A stretch of 64,000 nt of DNA from Pseudomonas sp. B28(2017) (lineage in GTDB: Bacteria > Pseudomonadota > Gammaproteobacteria > Pseudomonadales > Pseudomonadaceae), in assembly GCF_002113025.1 (NCBI RefSeq), contig NZ_NEJH01000002.1, positions 868,001 to 932,000 on the forward strand, given 5' to 3'. Position numbers and translations under genes: made by a program. Numbering within the stretch: the stretch's first letter is position 1; each line of letters opens with the position of its first letter. The notes beneath the pieces are model-generated. The model worked only from the letters and a program-made list of their open reading frames with translations. It was not told where the DNA came from and made no database searches. Below are positions 25,788 through 36,789 of the stretch, in pieces.

Positions 25788-25994
25788 ATGCTCCACGCCG
25801 AAAACCAGGATCGTCTTTACCTAATCACCCCCAGCGAAGAACAGCAAGCCCTCGTCGGCAGCCTCGCTTTCAACGTTCAAGACCGCCATTGGCTGGTGTA
25901 TTGCGCCTTGGGTGGACATCAACATGCGGACTTGCCGGAAACGGATTTGCTGACGGGTGTGAGTGTGCTGGACTTCTACTCCGAGGCAGCCTGA
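25788..25994 (+). CDS. small conserved-looking hypothetical protein
   Basis: A 68-residue acidic protein (MLHAENQDRLYLITPSEEQ...) with no cysteine motif, signal or membrane helix. The composition and the WLVYCALGGHQHADLPETD segment look like real coding sequence, but I cannot name a family. GGGA lies eleven bases before the ATG. A terminator-like hairpin follows at 26048. Confidence 0.55.
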   Translation: MLHAENQDRLYLITPSEEQQALVGSLAFNVQDRHWLVYCALGGHQHADLPETDLLTGVSVLDFYSEAA

Positions 25995-26047
25995 CACAAC
26001 CATTCCCACATTTGCTCAGTGTGAATCCGACTCAACCCAACAGACAT

Positions 26048-26085
26048 GAAAAAGCCCGGAACCATCGCTGGCACCGGGCTTTTTC
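26048..26085. terminator. bidirectional terminator
   Basis: AAAAAGCCCGG and CCGGGCTTTTT form a symmetrical stem round a short spacer. It can end both the YajG-like gene on the minus strand and the small gene on the plus strand. Confidence 0.88.
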
Positions 26086-26099
26086 ACATCCCGCGAAGA

Positions 26100-26684
26100 T
26101 TACTCGCCGAGAATCTGGCCCACGGTCGGGTCCTTGAACAGGCGGGTCAACGCATCGCTCAACACATCGCTGACCAGCTTGGTGTTGGTTTCCTGATTCG
26201 GCGCCATACCGAAGCGCTGATCCAGGGATGAGCCATAACGGCCGCTGTAGCGACGGTTGGCGTTCTGCACATCGGAGCGGAACGTCGCGCCGATGGTGGC
26301 CTCGGTCACGTACAGACCTTCCTTGGGCGACTGGTACTTCAACTCTGCCAGGGTCACGGTCAGTTGCGGTGCATTCATGGCGTTGTTCGTCGGGGTAAAG
26401 CCCAACAGACGCACGGCGGCTTCAGCCTGGGCCTGCAGCTTAGGCAGGATCTGCGCGCCCTGCACGGTGATCGCGCTGGTCTCCGGATACAGGCCGCCAC
26501 GGGTACCCAGTGTCGGCGACGGACGACCGTCCACTACACGTACCACAACGGGCTGGCCATGGCCGACCGGGGCCAACTGGGCGGTCAACTTGGGTTCCGG
26601 GCTCAGTTGTTGCGGGCTGTGGGCGCAGCCAACCAGGGTCAAACTGGTCACAGTGATCAAACCGAACAACAGGCGTTGCAACAT
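26100..26684 (-). CDS. YajG-family lipoprotein
   Basis: A 194-residue protein with signal sequence MLQRLLFGLITVTSLTLVGC and its lipobox LVGC, then an APVGHGQPVVVRVVDGRPS segment and a long beta/alpha domain, as in YajG lipoproteins. The role of YajG is unknown. ATG 26684 was preferred to an upstream start because it gives a clean signal peptide. Confidence 0.88.
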   Translation of the reverse strand: MLQRLLFGLITVTSLTLVGCAHSPQQLSPEPKLTAQLAPVGHGQPVVVRVVDGRPSPTLGTRGGLYPETSAITVQGAQILPKLQAQAEAAVRLLGFTPTNNAMNAPQLTVTLAELKYQSPKEGLYVTEATIGATFRSDVQNANRRYSGRYGSSLDQRFGMAPNQETNTKLVSDVLSDALTRLFKDPTVGQILGE

Positions 26685-26889
26685 GCTCTTCTCTCCAGAA
26701 TCAGGCACAAACAGGCCGGCAGTATAGCGGTGCGCCACTGTGGGGAACCAGCACCTCACAGTGTTTGATGAAGTCTTTGACAACTCCTTGGGAAAGCGGT
26801 TCTTGTCACCTGTCTGTCATCACTCATACACTTGCACGTAACGGCTAGTGGGCTATTTTCACAACAACCACCCCACAAGGTAAATTGCC

Positions 26890-27129
26890 ATGCGATACCT
26901 CGTTTCGTTGTTCGCACCACGCCCACTGCACCGCTGCTTTGCCCTGCTCGACAGCAATGGCCATTGCCAGGCCTTCAAGCAGTGCAGCCTCCAGCCCATG
27001 GGCGATGGCTGGGTTGAAGTCGAAGAGATCCGCCTGAACTGGCTGAATCAGCCGCTGCCGGCCGGTGCCCACGTCGTTTCGCAACAGCACCAGCCACGCT
27101 CGCGAGCACAGCAATTGATGACGACCTGA
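26890..27129 (+). CDS. small hypothetical protein
   Basis: A 79-residue protein (MRYLVSLFAPRPLHRCFALLD...) with mixed alpha/beta character and a basic, Gln-rich tail. AAGG at good spacing precedes the ATG. I do not recognise it. The next gene on this strand is mqo, 737 bp downstream. Confidence 0.6.
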   Translation: MRYLVSLFAPRPLHRCFALLDSNGHCQAFKQCSLQPMGDGWVEVEEIRLNWLNQPLPAGAHVVSQQHQPRSRAQQLMTT

Positions 27130-27866
27130 CCAAACACCTAATAAAAGTCATTAAACACGACCATTTCCCTGCGTTTCTTAGATACAATCTCCCCCCGATT
27201 ATAAGGACGTCTCCTGATCGGGCCTCGCAGCATCGTCAATGCGCTTGTGTTGACACCCCGCACTGCCCACAGAGAGCCGCCCACACAGATCGAGTGAAGC
27301 TGGCGCGCTTGCTGTTTCGTTGAGCAAAACCTCCACTTTTCGCGAATCTGCAGAGCTGTCATTACGCTCGGTCACTGAGCTGTTTGCCCGTTTTGCCTGC
27401 CTTGTATCTCATGGCGGCAATCCATCCGGGCACGGTGCCAGGCTGGGACAGCCCTTTTTGAGGTTCACGTCTTCAAAAGAGCGTGAAAAAAACGGGTTTT
27501 CACAACTTCACAAGAGTGTGGCGAGCAAATGAATAGTTTTGCGTCTGAACATGCACCATTAGCGTCTACAACAGCCCAACGACACAGGACCGAGTATTCC
27601 TCGAACACCGGAGCCTGAAGCCTGTCCGCTACGGATTTGGTTGCACAAACGGACGTATCGACCATAAGTCGAATTGCCTCCCGCGCGCTGAAATGAGTTC
27701 ATATGGCTCATAGGCCCGGCAGGTAGCGTCCGTCGAAGTTGCGATAAATTGCGAAGATTCGGACATGGCGACACTGCCATGGGTACCTGGGGCAACACTG
27801 ACACGCCCCGTCACTCCTGGCAGCCATGCCGACAATTTGGTGCTGCAGATTTTGGAGACGCGTTAA
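27130..27866. other. 737-bp gene-free region upstream of mqo, with RNA-like structure
   Basis: No protein-coding gene of normal length is convincing here. Features seen are as follows. A TACAAT -10-like box lies at 27183-27188. A hairpin GTGAAAA-N7-TTTTCAC lies at 27483-27503. A 29-codon open frame starting ATG 27529 and stopping at 27618 has only a weak ribosome-binding site. Three nested complementary pairs enclose 27649-27733: ACGGACG/CGTCCGT, GCCT/AGGC and ATGAG/CTCAT. The region could carry a small RNA or a long structured mqo leader. Confidence 0.45.
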
Positions 27867-29375
27867 ATGGCGCATAACGAAGCAGTCGACGTAGTACTGG
27901 TTGGGGCCGGCATCATGAGTGCCACCCTGGCGGTACTGCTCAAAGAGCTCGACCCCGCGATCACGCTGGAAGTCGTCGAGCTGATGGATTCCGGTGCCGC
28001 GGAGAGTTCCAACCCATGGAACAACGCCGGTACCGGTCACGCCGGGCTGTGTGAGCTCAACTACACGCCGCAGGCAGCCAATGGCGCCGTCGACATCAAG
28101 AAAGCCGTGCACATCAACACCCAGTTCGAGGTGTCGAAGCAGTTCTGGTCGTACCTGACCCGAAAAGGCACGTTCGGCTCGTGCAAATCATTTATCAGCC
28201 CGGTGCCACACCTGAGTTTCGTGCAGGGCGACAGCGGCGTGTCCTTCCTCAAGGAACGCTTCAAGGTGCTGAGCAAGCACCACGCCTTCGCCGACATGGA
28301 ATACACCGAAGACAAGGCCAAAATGGCCGAGTGGATGCCGCTGATGATGCCTGGCCGCGACCCTGGCGAAACCCTCGCCGCGACCCGCGTGATCAATGGC
28401 ACCGACGTCAACTTCGGCGCCCTGACCAACCAGTTGCTCAAGCACCTGACCAGTGCACCCGATGCCCAGGTCAAGTACTGCAAGCGCGTGACTGGCCTCA
28501 AGCGCAGCAACGGCGGCTGGACCGTCAGCATCAAGGACGTCAACAGCGGCAATACCCGTGAAGTCGACGCAAAATTCGTCTTCCTCGGCGCTGGCGGCGC
28601 GGCACTGCCGCTGCTGCAAGCCTCAGGCATCGAAGAAAGCAAAGGCTTCGGCGGCTTCCCGATCAGCGGCCAGTGGCTGCGTTGCGACAACCCGGAAGTG
28701 GTCAAGCACCACCAGGCCAAGGTCTACAGCCAGGCCGCAGTGGGTTCTCCACCCATGTCCGTGCCGCACCTTGACACCCGCGTAGTCGATGGCAAGAAAT
28801 CCCTGCTGTTCGGACCGTACGCCGGCTTCACCACCAAGTTCCTCAAGCACGGTTCCTTCATGGACCTGCCGATGTCGGTTCGCGCCGGCAACATCGGCCC
28901 GATGCTCGCCGTGGCGAAAAACAACATGGACCTGACCAAGTACCTGGTCAGCGAAGTGATGCAGTCGATGGAGCAGCGCCTGGATTCCCTGCGTCGCTTC
29001 TACCCGCAGGCGAAACCCGAAGACTGGCGCCTGGAAGTGGCCGGCCAACGGGTGCAGATCATCAAGAAAGACCCGAAAAAAGGCGGCATCCTGCAATTCG
29101 GTACCGAACTGGTCGCGGCCAAGGACGGTTCCCTGGCGGCACTGCTCGGCGCCTCTCCAGGTGCTTCGGTGACCGTTTCGATCATGCTCGAGCTGATCGA
29201 AAAATGCTTCCCGAGCAAAGCCAAGGGCGAATGGGCCACCAAACTGGCCGAAATTTTCCCGGCCCGGGAAAAGGTTCTGGAAACCGACGCTGCGCTGTAT
29301 CGCAAGATCAACGCGCAGAACAACGTTGCCCTGGAACTGGTTGAAGCCAGCAGCGAGACCGAAAGCTACGCTTGA
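27867..29375 (+). CDS. mqo: malate:quinone oxidoreductase
   Basis: A 502-residue FAD enzyme of the membrane surface that oxidises L-malate to oxaloacetate and reduces quinone in the TCA cycle. The N-terminal dinucleotide fold [15 protein letters not shown], the [20 protein letters not shown] segment and the C-terminal [15 protein letters not shown] fit Mqo closely. GGAG lies before the ATG at 27867. It corresponds by position to mqoB of P. aeruginosa. A terminator follows at 29388. Confidence 0.97.
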   Translation: MAHNEAVDVVLVGAGIMSATLAVLLKELDPAITLEVVELMDSGAAESSNPWNNAGTGHAGLCELNYTPQAANGAVDIKKAVHINTQFEVSKQFWSYLTRKGTFGSCKSFISPVPHLSFVQGDSGVSFLKERFKVLSKHHAFADMEYTEDKAKMAEWMPLMMPGRDPGETLAATRVINGTDVNFGALTNQLLKHLTSAPDAQVKYCKRVTGLKRSNGGWTVSIKDVNSGNTREVDAKFVFLGAGGAALPLLQASGIEESKGFGGFPISGQWLRCDNPEVVKHHQAKVYSQAAVGSPPMSVPHLDTRVVDGKKSLLFGPYAGFTTKFLKHGSFMDLPMSVRAGNIGPMLAVAKNNMDLTKYLVSEVMQSMEQRLDSLRRFYPQAKPEDWRLEVAGQRVQIIKKDPKKGGILQFGTELVAAKDGSLAALLGASPGASVTVSIMLELIEKCFPSKAKGEWATKLAEIFPAREKVLETDAALYRKINAQNNVALELVEASSETESYA

Positions 29376-29387
29376 TTCGGCGCCATG

Positions 29388-29425
29388 AAAAACGCCCCGT
29401 TCTCACTGAGGCGGGGCGTTTTTTT
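29388..29425. terminator. terminator after mqo
   Basis: AAAAACGCCCCG and CGGGGCGTTTTTTT form a strong stem with an intervening loop. It also faces the end of the convergent PA4642-like gene. Confidence 0.92.
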
Positions 29426-29439
29426 ATGGCTGTATTTAC

Positions 29440-29727
29440 TCAGCTGCGAGCCTTTTCGATCAGCTCGATGTAATCCGCCGCGTTGCGCTGATCCTTGATC
29501 AGGGCAATGAAGTCATTGCCGTGCTCATCCTTGCCATTCACGTCGTAACCCGCTTCGACGAAAAACGTCAGGAAACGCTCGAAATCGTCGATGCGCAGGC
29601 CACGGTAGGCCTTGACCAGTTTGTGCAGGGACGGAGAAGTCGCGCCGACCGGTTCGAAATCGAGGAACAACTTGATCTGCTCATCGCCGATCTCGTCACC
29701 AATCACTTGTTTTTTATCTTTACGCAT
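29440..29727 (-). CDS. PA4642-family protein
   Basis: A 95-residue acidic protein (MRKDKKQVIGDEIGDEQIKL...) resembling the PA4642 family, which sits next to mqo across Pseudomonas. The segment LRIDDFERFLTFFVEAGYDVNGKDEHGND has the look of a single ankyrin-like repeat. The function is unknown. Confidence 0.85.
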   Translation of the reverse strand: MRKDKKQVIGDEIGDEQIKLFLDFEPVGATSPSLHKLVKAYRGLRIDDFERFLTFFVEAGYDVNGKDEHGNDFIALIKDQRNAADYIELIEKARS

Positions 29728-29790
29728 TGCCGACTCCAGCTCGCAGACATTTCACGGGGCGGGCAGTTTACCCCTGCGCAGGCAAAGGGC

Positions 29791-30276
29791 TCAACGCGCA
29801 CGAGTGCTGCCGGTGTGCAGATCGGCCCAGACATGCCCATTGGCGTAGCTGAGAAACTGGCAATACACCGTGTCGTTGCGCAACAAGTCGATCACCACCC
29901 GGTATTGCGCCAGCGGGTAATAGAGGGTCAGGGTCTTGCTCGGCTCATCGTAGACCGGCTTCTTCAGGCTTTTGCTTTCGCCATCGAAATTGACCAGCAC
30001 CTGACTGATGGTGGCGCCCTTGTTCAGGGATTTGCCCTTGAGTCGAATCATCAGCGGCGAAGTGACCGGAATCGGCTGTTGACTGGATTGACGCTGGCTG
30101 CCGACCACCACCGAATACTCGGTAACCTGCAACAATTGTTGCTGTTCGGGTTCGCTGTCACGCAGGGTCAAGTCATCGGGCGGCAGGAACTGCGCGTGCA
30201 TGGGCGCCGGCGCGGCAGCCAGAGGCAGGCTAAGGGTCAGCAACAGGGCGGCGCAACTGCGGATCAAAAGGCTCAT
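29791..30276 (-). CDS. exported protein of unknown function
   Basis: A 161-residue protein with a signal peptide (LLIRSCAALLLTLSLPLAAA, cleavage near APA) and a beta-rich mature part (LMIRLKGKSLNKGATISQV; TLTLYYPLAQYRVVIDLL). I know no named domain; the position matches PA4643 in P. aeruginosa. ATG 30276 has GGAG at 6-nt spacing. Confidence 0.78.
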   Translation of the reverse strand: MSLLIRSCAALLLTLSLPLAAAPAPMHAQFLPPDDLTLRDSEPEQQQLLQVTEYSVVVGSQRQSSQQPIPVTSPLMIRLKGKSLNKGATISQVLVNFDGESKSLKKPVYDEPSKTLTLYYPLAQYRVVIDLLRNDTVYCQFLSYANGHVWADLHTGSTRAR

Positions 30277-30300
30277 GGCTGGCTCCAAGGGTGAACGCGT

Positions 30301-30329
30301 CCTGTAGGAGCGAGCCGGCTCCTACAGGG
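30301..30329. repeat. single REP-like palindrome
   Basis: CCTGTAGGAGC-GAGCC-GGCTCCTACAGG is a half-REP hairpin with 11- to 12-bp arms between the WbuC-type gene and the secreted-protein gene. Confidence 0.8.
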
Positions 30330-30340
30330 TACAAAATCAA

Positions 30341-30814
30341 TCAGTCGAACTGCGCGCGCATCCAGGCCTGATATTCGGCAACACCGGGCTCGCCTTCGCG
30401 TGGCGCCCAATGCGCCAGTTCACCTTCACCGACCGGACGGTAAGGACCGGCCTTGCATTCGAACATCAGGCTGTCGGCCTCCAGCACCACCAAACCGTGG
30501 AACACACCGGTTGGCAGGTCCACACCAACACAGTCGCCACCGGCCTGAAGCACGGTCTTGCTCAGCACCGTACCCGTCTCATCAAAGATCAACACGCCCA
30601 GCCGACCCTTGAGGACCAACAGGGTTTCGGCCTTGTTGTCGCCCAAATGCCGGTGAGGCGGGATATACGTGGACGGCTGCAACCCCACCGCCATGCGATG
30701 GCAAGCGTCCTCCATCTGGTGGAAGTTGTGATGCTGGCGCCCACGAGGATTGGCCGCGGCTTTCCCGGCCAGCTCGGCGAACAAGGTCTGATCCAGAAAG
30801 CGAGGCGTATCCAT
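30341..30814 (-). CDS. WbuC-family cupin protein
   Basis: A 157-residue cupin. Metal ligands are visible in PPHRHLGDNKAETLLVLKG and in FHGLVVLE. WbuC proteins are found in O-antigen loci and elsewhere, with no proven reaction. Position matches PA4644. The stop is 3 bp from the hpt stop-side boundary, and both genes lie on the same strand, hpt upstream, so they are cotranscribed. Confidence 0.85.
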   Translation of the reverse strand: MDTPRFLDQTLFAELAGKAAANPRGRQHHNFHQMEDACHRMAVGLQPSTYIPPHRHLGDNKAETLLVLKGRLGVLIFDETGTVLSKTVLQAGGDCVGVDLPTGVFHGLVVLEADSLMFECKAGPYRPVGEGELAHWAPREGEPGVAEYQAWMRAQFD

Positions 30815-30817
30815 GTC

Positions 30818-31375
30818 TTACATTCCTTTAACGGCGAAAATCCCGTTGGCATTACGCCAGTAGCCTTTGTAGTCCATGCCGTAACCGAAGATGTAGCGGT
30901 CGACGCACGGCAGGCCGACGAAGTCTGCCTTCAGGTCAGGGCGGGCCTTGCGGTCGTGGTCCTTGTCGATCAGCACGGCGGTGTGCACTTTGCGCGCGCC
31001 GGCGTGACGGCAGAAATCGATGATCGCACCCAGGGTGTGACCTTCGTCAAGGATGTCGTCGATGATCAGCACGTCGCGGTCGATGAACGAGACTTCCGGC
31101 TTGGCTTTCCAGAACAGGTCGCCGCCGCTGGTTTCGTTGCGATAGCGGGTAGCGTGCAGATAGGACGCTTCCAGCGGGAACTGCAGACAGGTCAGCAGTT
31201 TGCCGGAGAAGATCAGGCCGCCGTTCATCACGCAGAACACCACCGGGTTGCTGTCGGCCAATTGTTCGTTGATTTGTGCACCGACGCGGGCGATGGCGGC
31301 CTCGACTTCAGCTTCGGTGTACAGGCAGTCAGCCTCTCGCATGATTTGACGGATATGCTCGAGATCAGCGGACAT
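30818..31375 (-). CDS. hpt: hypoxanthine-guanine phosphoribosyltransferase
   Basis: A 185-residue purine salvage enzyme that converts hypoxanthine or guanine plus PRPP to IMP or GMP. The PRPP loop VLIIDDILDEGHTLGAI and the YRNETSGGD active-site loop are clear. ATG 31375 (MSADLEHIRQIM) has GGAG just upstream and replaces an in-frame start 57 bp earlier. It precedes the WbuC-type gene and is divergent from upp. Confidence 0.93.
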   Translation of the reverse strand: MSADLEHIRQIMREADCLYTEAEVEAAIARVGAQINEQLADSNPVVFCVMNGGLIFSGKLLTCLQFPLEASYLHATRYRNETSGGDLFWKAKPEVSFIDRDVLIIDDILDEGHTLGAIIDFCRHAGARKVHTAVLIDKDHDRKARPDLKADFVGLPCVDRYIFGYGMDYKGYWRNANGIFAVKGM

Positions 31376-31538
31376 GGCGCTCTCCAAGGGGGTTCGATTT
31401 CGGAAAAGCGGGCAAAGGTACGCATCCCGCACGGTCAGATCAAGCGTTTGTGGACTAACGTACTGTATGTCTATAGGACAACACCCTCGGATAGATTAAT
31501 CTAGGCCGGTTTTTTTGCCCGCCGCCGGAGCCTTTCCC

Positions 31539-32177
31539 ATGTCCATCCAAGAGATCCGCCACCCGCTGATCCGTCACAAACTTGGCCTTATGCGCCGTGC
31601 AGACATCAGCACCAAGAATTTCCGCGAGCTCGCTCAGGAAGTCGGCGCTCTGCTGACCTATGAAGCCACCAAAGACCTGCCGCTGGAAGCCTACGATATC
31701 GAAGGCTGGTGCGGCACCGTATCGGTCGAGAAAATCGCCGGCAAGAAAATCACTGTGGTACCGATCCTGCGTGCTGGTATCGGCATGCTCGAAGGCGTGC
31801 TCAGCCTGATCCCGGGCGCCAAGGTCAGCGCCGTCGGCGTGGCTCGCAACGAGGAAACCCTTGAAGCCCACACCTACCTGGAAAAACTGGTACCGGAAAT
31901 CGACGAACGCCTGGCGATGATCATCGACCCGATGCTTGCCACCGGCGGCTCGATGGTTGCCACCATCGACCTGCTGAAAAAAGCCGGCTGCAAGGACATC
32001 CGCGCCATGGTGCTGGTCGCCGCGCCAGAAGGCATCGCTGTGGTTGAGAAAGCTCACCCGGACGTGATCATCTACACCGCTTCCATTGATCAAAAACTGA
32101 ACGAACACGGTTACATCATCCCAGGGCTTGGCGATGCCGGTGACAAGATCTTCGGCACCAAGCAGAAGGACGCGTAA
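31539..32177 (+). CDS. upp: uracil phosphoribosyltransferase
   Basis: A 212-residue enzyme that makes UMP from uracil and PRPP. The PRPP motif is [13 protein letters not shown], and the uracil-binding end is [20 protein letters not shown] 31539 has GGAG at 8-nt spacing. uraA follows after two bases, so uptake and salvage of uracil are coupled. Confidence 0.97.
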   Translation: MSIQEIRHPLIRHKLGLMRRADISTKNFRELAQEVGALLTYEATKDLPLEAYDIEGWCGTVSVEKIAGKKITVVPILRAGIGMLEGVLSLIPGAKVSAVGVARNEETLEAHTYLEKLVPEIDERLAMIIDPMLATGGSMVATIDLLKKAGCKDIRAMVLVAAPEGIAVVEKAHPDVIIYTASIDQKLNEHGYIIPGLGDAGDKIFGTKQKDA

Positions 32178-32179
32178 GC

Positions 32180-33454
32180 ATGCAGCAAGAGTTCAACGAT
32201 CCGCTCTGGCGCACGGTGCTGTCGGGTGCGCAGATGCTGTTCGTGGCCTTCGGTGCCCTGGTGTTGATGCCGCTGATTACCGGTCTCGACCCGAACGTAG
32301 CGCTATTCACGGCCGGCCTGGGGACGATCCTGTTCCAGATCGTCACCGGGCGTCAGGTGCCGGTGTTCCTGGCATCGAGCTTTGCCTTCATCACCCCGAT
32401 CATTCTCGCCAAGGGCCAGTTCGGCCTGGCCGCGACCATGGGCGGCGTGATGGCGGCGGGTTTCGTCTACACCTTCCTCGGCCTCGCGGTGAAGATCAAA
32501 GGCACCGGTTTCATCGACCGTCTGCTGCCGCCGGTGGTGATCGGGCCGGTGATCATTTCGATCGGCCTGGCCATGGCGCCGATTGCCGCCAACATGGCCA
32601 TGGGCAAGGCCGGCGACGGCAGTGAGTTGGTTCACTACCAGACGGCGATGATGATCTCGATGCCCGCGCTGCTGACCACGCTGATCGTCGCGGTTTTCGG
32701 CAAGGGCATTTTCCGCCTGGTGCCGATCATCTCCGGCGTGCTGGTCGGTTTCGGCATGTCGTTCTACTTCGGCGTGGTCGATGTCGCAAAGATTGCCGCG
32801 GCACCGTGGTTATCCATCCCGAACTTCACCGCTCCGGAATTCAACTGGCAGGCGATTCTGTTCATCGTTCCGGTGGCCCTGGCCCCGGCGATCGAACACA
32901 TCGGCGGCGTGATTGCCGTGGGTAGCGTGACCGGTCGCGATTACCTGAAGAAGCCCGGCCTGCACCGCACCCTGCTCGGCGACGGCATTGCCACCACGGC
33001 GGCCGGCCTGTTCGGCGGCCCGCCCAACACGACCTACGCCGAAGTGACTGGCGCGGTCATGCTGACCAAGAACTACAACCCGAAAATCATGACCTGGGCG
33101 GCGATATTCGCCATCAGCCTGGCGTTTATCGGCAAGTTCGGCGCACTGCTGCAAAGCATTCCGGTGCCGGTAATGGGCGGGATTCTCTGCCTGTTGTTCG
33201 GCTCGATTGCGGCGGTGGGAATGAACACGCTGATCCGCCACAAGATCGACCTGGGCGAGGCGCGCAATCTGGTGATTGTTTCGGTGACCCTGGTATTCGG
33301 GATCGGCGGCGTGCTGATCGGCACCGGCACCGGGCCGGACGATTTCGGCCTCAAAGGCATCGCGCTGTGCGCGGTGGTGGCGATTGGTTTGAATCTGATC
33401 CTGCCGGGCAACGACAGCTGGAAGCACAAGAAGGCGAATGAGCCGCTGATCTAA
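32180..33454 (+). CDS. uraA: uracil:proton symporter
   Basis: A 424-residue NCS2-family permease with about 14 membrane segments. The family signatures VALAPAIEHIGGVIAVGSVTG (Glu-His pair in TM8) and GGPPNTTYAEVTGAVMLT (TM10) match UraA of E. coli. It follows upp by two bases. In P. aeruginosa a chaperone-usher fimbrial cluster lies downstream; here only a REP doublet and hemH follow. Confidence 0.95.
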   Translation: MQQEFNDPLWRTVLSGAQMLFVAFGALVLMPLITGLDPNVALFTAGLGTILFQIVTGRQVPVFLASSFAFITPIILAKGQFGLAATMGGVMAAGFVYTFLGLAVKIKGTGFIDRLLPPVVIGPVIISIGLAMAPIAANMAMGKAGDGSELVHYQTAMMISMPALLTTLIVAVFGKGIFRLVPIISGVLVGFGMSFYFGVVDVAKIAAAPWLSIPNFTAPEFNWQAILFIVPVALAPAIEHIGGVIAVGSVTGRDYLKKPGLHRTLLGDGIATTAAGLFGGPPNTTYAEVTGAVMLTKNYNPKIMTWAAIFAISLAFIGKFGALLQSIPVPVMGGILCLLFGSIAAVGMNTLIRHKIDLGEARNLVIVSVTLVFGIGGVLIGTGTGPDDFGLKGIALCAVVAIGLNLILPGNDSWKHKKANEPLI

Positions 33455-33486
33455 GGAAGCTCGGATATTCGCTGACTGAAAGTCCA

Positions 33487-33555
33487 CTTCGCGAGCAGGC
33501 TCGCTCCCCCAGCCTGGGAATGCATTTCCCTGTGGGAGCGAGCCTGCTCGCGATG
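33487..33555. repeat. REP doublet
   Basis: CTTCGCGAGCAGGCTCGCTCCC and the inverted TGTGGGAGCGAGCCTGCTCGCGATG lie between the convergent uraA and hemH genes and abut the hemH stop codon. Confidence 0.85.
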
Positions 33556-33558
33556 CTT

Positions 33559-34581
33559 TTAAAGCGCCAACGGTGCCCTTTCGCACAACGCACTCAATGC
33601 CCGCACCCAATGCGGGTCATCGTTGAGGCACGGCACCAACACCAACTCATCTCCTCCTGCTGCGCGGAATTGCTCCTTCCCGCGATCACCAATCTCTTCC
33701 AGTGTTTCGATGCAATCGGCAACGAATGCCGGGCACATCACCAGAATCTTTTTCACACCGCTTCTGGCTAACTCATCAAGGCGCGCTTCGGTGTAGGGTT
33801 CGATCCATTTGGCGCGCCCCAGTCGCGACTGGAACGACACCGACCACTTGCCCTCCGGCAACCCCATGCGCTTGGCAAACTCTGCCGCCGTACGCAGGCA
33901 TTGGCCGCGATAACAGGTGGCGACCACCTCAGGGGGCGCCCCGGCACAGCAATCACCGCCACCCTCGAAGTTGTGACCCGGGTTGAGCTTCTTCAGATGC
34001 CGTTCCGGCAATCCATGAAAACTCATCAACAAGTGATCGAAGTCCTGCTGCAAATGCGGCCGGGTCGTGGCCACCAACGCATCGAGGTACTCCGGTTGAT
34101 CGTAGAAAGGCTGGAGCACCGACAGCTGCACATCGAGGCCCTTCTCGCGCACCACACGTCTGGCTTCCGCGATGACCGTGGTGGTGGTGCTGTCGGCGAA
34201 CTGTGGATACAGCGGCGCCAGCGTGATTCGCTTGTGCCCCGCTGCGGCCATGCGCACCAGCGTCGATTCAATCGACGGCTCGCCGTAGCGCATCGCCAGT
34301 TCGACCGGGCCGTGCTGCCACTGGCCGGTCATGGCTTGTTGCAGGCGACGACTGAGCACCACCAGCGGCGAGCCCTCGTCCCACCAGATCGAGGCATAGG
34401 CATGGGCCGACTGCTCGGGACGCTTGATCAGGATCAGCGACACCAGCAAGCGTCGAACCGGCCATGGCAGGTCGATCACGTACGGGTCCATCAGAAATTG
34501 ATTGAGGTAGCTACGCACATCCGCCACCGAGGTAGAGGCAGGTGAGCCCAGGTTGACCAGAAGCAACGCGTGATCGGTCAT
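33559..34581 (-). CDS. hemH: ferrochelatase
   Basis: A 340-residue enzyme that inserts Fe2+ into protoporphyrin IX, the last step of haem synthesis. The N-terminus [16 protein letters not shown], the active-site His in [10 protein letters not shown] and [18 protein letters not shown] are family hallmarks. ATG 34581 was chosen over a GTG 48 bp earlier that lies inside the upstream gene. It begins 13 bp after the epimerase stop, so the two are in one operon. Confidence 0.96.
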   Translation of the reverse strand: MTDHALLLVNLGSPASTSVADVRSYLNQFLMDPYVIDLPWPVRRLLVSLILIKRPEQSAHAYASIWWDEGSPLVVLSRRLQQAMTGQWQHGPVELAMRYGEPSIESTLVRMAAAGHKRITLAPLYPQFADSTTTTVIAEARRVVREKGLDVQLSVLQPFYDQPEYLDALVATTRPHLQQDFDHLLMSFHGLPERHLKKLNPGHNFEGGGDCCAGAPPEVVATCYRGQCLRTAAEFAKRMGLPEGKWSVSFQSRLGRAKWIEPYTEARLDELARSGVKKILVMCPAFVADCIETLEEIGDRGKEQFRAAGGDELVLVPCLNDDPHWVRALSALCERAPLAL

Positions 34582-34594
34582 GCAACGTCCTATT

Positions 34595-35497
34595 TCAAAG
34601 GCGACCGGACAGATCGTCCAGAGCCGCACGCAAATCCGTGAACTGAAAAGTGAAACCCGCCTTCAACAGGCGAACCGGCGTGGCCCGTTGGCCACCCAGC
34701 AACAGCAAGGACAACTCGCCCAGCCCCACCTTCAATGCAAAGGCCGGCATCGGCATCAACGCCGGGCGATGCAGCATGCTGCCCAGCGCCTTGGCAAATT
34801 CGCGGTTGCGCACCGGTTTGGGCGCGCACGCATTATAGGGACCGCTGGCCTCATTGCGATGCAGAAGAAAATCAATCAGGGCGATTTGATCGTCGATATG
34901 AATCCACGACATCCACTGCCGGCCGTTGCCGATCGGCCCTCCCAGGCCCAGTTTGAACGGCAGAAACAGCCGCGACAAAAAGCCGCCCTCCGCCGACAGC
35001 ACCAACCCCGTACGGATGAGAATGACGCGGATGCCCAGCGCTTCAGCCCGCTGTGCAGTCTCCTCCCAGGCGATGCATAACTGGCTGGCGAAATCTTCGC
35101 TGACCGGCGTCGAGTCCTCGGTCAGTTCGCGCTCGCCACCATCGCCATACCAACTTGCAGCCGAACCGGAAATCAAGACCCGTGGTTTCTGCTCGCGGCT
35201 TTCAAGCCATGCCAGCAGGGTTTCAGTCAGCGTGATCCGGCTGCTCCATAACAAGGCTTTACGCCTGTGCGTCCAGAGCCGGTCGGCAATCGGCGCACCG
35301 GCAAGATTGACGATCGCATCCACCGGCTCCTGCCCCACATCCTCCAGCCGGGCAACTCCACGCACTTGGGCACCACATATTTTCGCGACTTTTTCAGGCT
35401 TGCGGCTCCAGACTGTCAGGCGATGGCCCTGCCCCGACCAGTGCCGGCAGAGCTGACGTCCTATCAAACCAGTACCGCCGGTCAGCAATATGTGCAT
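34595..35497 (-). CDS. TIGR01777-type NAD(P)-dependent epimerase (YfcH-like)
   Basis: A 300-residue extended-SDR protein with the Rossmann motif [14 protein letters not shown] at the N-terminus and the C-terminal DUF1731-type tail ([20 protein letters not shown]). YfcH-like proteins are sugar-epimerase homologues of unknown substrate. It starts the hemH operon and is divergent from the FAD oxidoreductase gene. The shared 196-bp region carries a candidate LitR box. Confidence 0.92.
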   Translation of the reverse strand: MHILLTGGTGLIGRQLCRHWSGQGHRLTVWSRKPEKVAKICGAQVRGVARLEDVGQEPVDAIVNLAGAPIADRLWTHRRKALLWSSRITLTETLLAWLESREQKPRVLISGSAASWYGDGGERELTEDSTPVSEDFASQLCIAWEETAQRAEALGIRVILIRTGLVLSAEGGFLSRLFLPFKLGLGGPIGNGRQWMSWIHIDDQIALIDFLLHRNEASGPYNACAPKPVRNREFAKALGSMLHRPALMPMPAFALKVGLGELSLLLLGGQRATPVRLLKAGFTFQFTDLRAALDDLSGRL

Positions 35498-35618
35498 GAC
35501 TTCTTCCTCGCGTGGCGTTTTACCCTGTCCATTAGTCTATTTTTATAAGCAGGGATCTTTGGTATCGAGCAGGCTCTATGTTTAACAATAGGCCAAGCTG
35601 TCAGAACAAGAACGCTAA

Positions 35619-36680
<1,062 letters not shown>

Positions 36681-36739
36681 AGAGCATCAATCCGAGCAAG
36701 TCGCTGCTGTCATCATGGACAGCAGCCGGTCAAAATACC

Positions 36740-36763
36740 TATACATATAATTTGACTTGTACA
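36740..36763. promoter_or_regulatory. LitR/PplR operator box 1
   Basis: TATACA - N12 - TGTACA is an exact match to T(G/A)TACA-N12-TGTA(C/T)A, recalled as the binding site of class II LitR in P. putida. It overlaps the -35 element of the promoter at 36752-36779. It is the reverse complement arrangement of box 2, so the pair forms a large inverted repeat. Confidence 0.75.
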
Positions 36764-36779
36764 ACTTTGAATCTATGAT
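36752..36779 (+). promoter_or_regulatory. sigma70-type promoter of the DUF1722-merR-phrB operon
   Basis: TTGACT (36752-36757), a 16-bp spacer and TATGAT (36774-36779) make a strong predicted promoter. The -35 lies inside LitR box 1, and box 2 starts about 10 bp past the -10. Bound repressor would block polymerase on both sides. Confidence 0.7.
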
Positions 36780-36789
36780 GAAATTATCT

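Noticed and set aside
25274-26137. A 287-codon plus-strand frame after the acyltransferase terminator
   Set aside because: It runs through a terminator, two smaller likely genes and another terminator; the product is Arg/Gln/Pro-rich without a fold.
27465-27665. A 66-codon minus-strand frame in the mqo leader
   Set aside because: No ribosome-binding site, and the composition is not like neighbouring genes.
27708-28112. A 134-codon minus-strand frame across the mqo start
   Set aside because: It overlaps the well-supported mqo N-terminus and has no recognisable motif or start signal.
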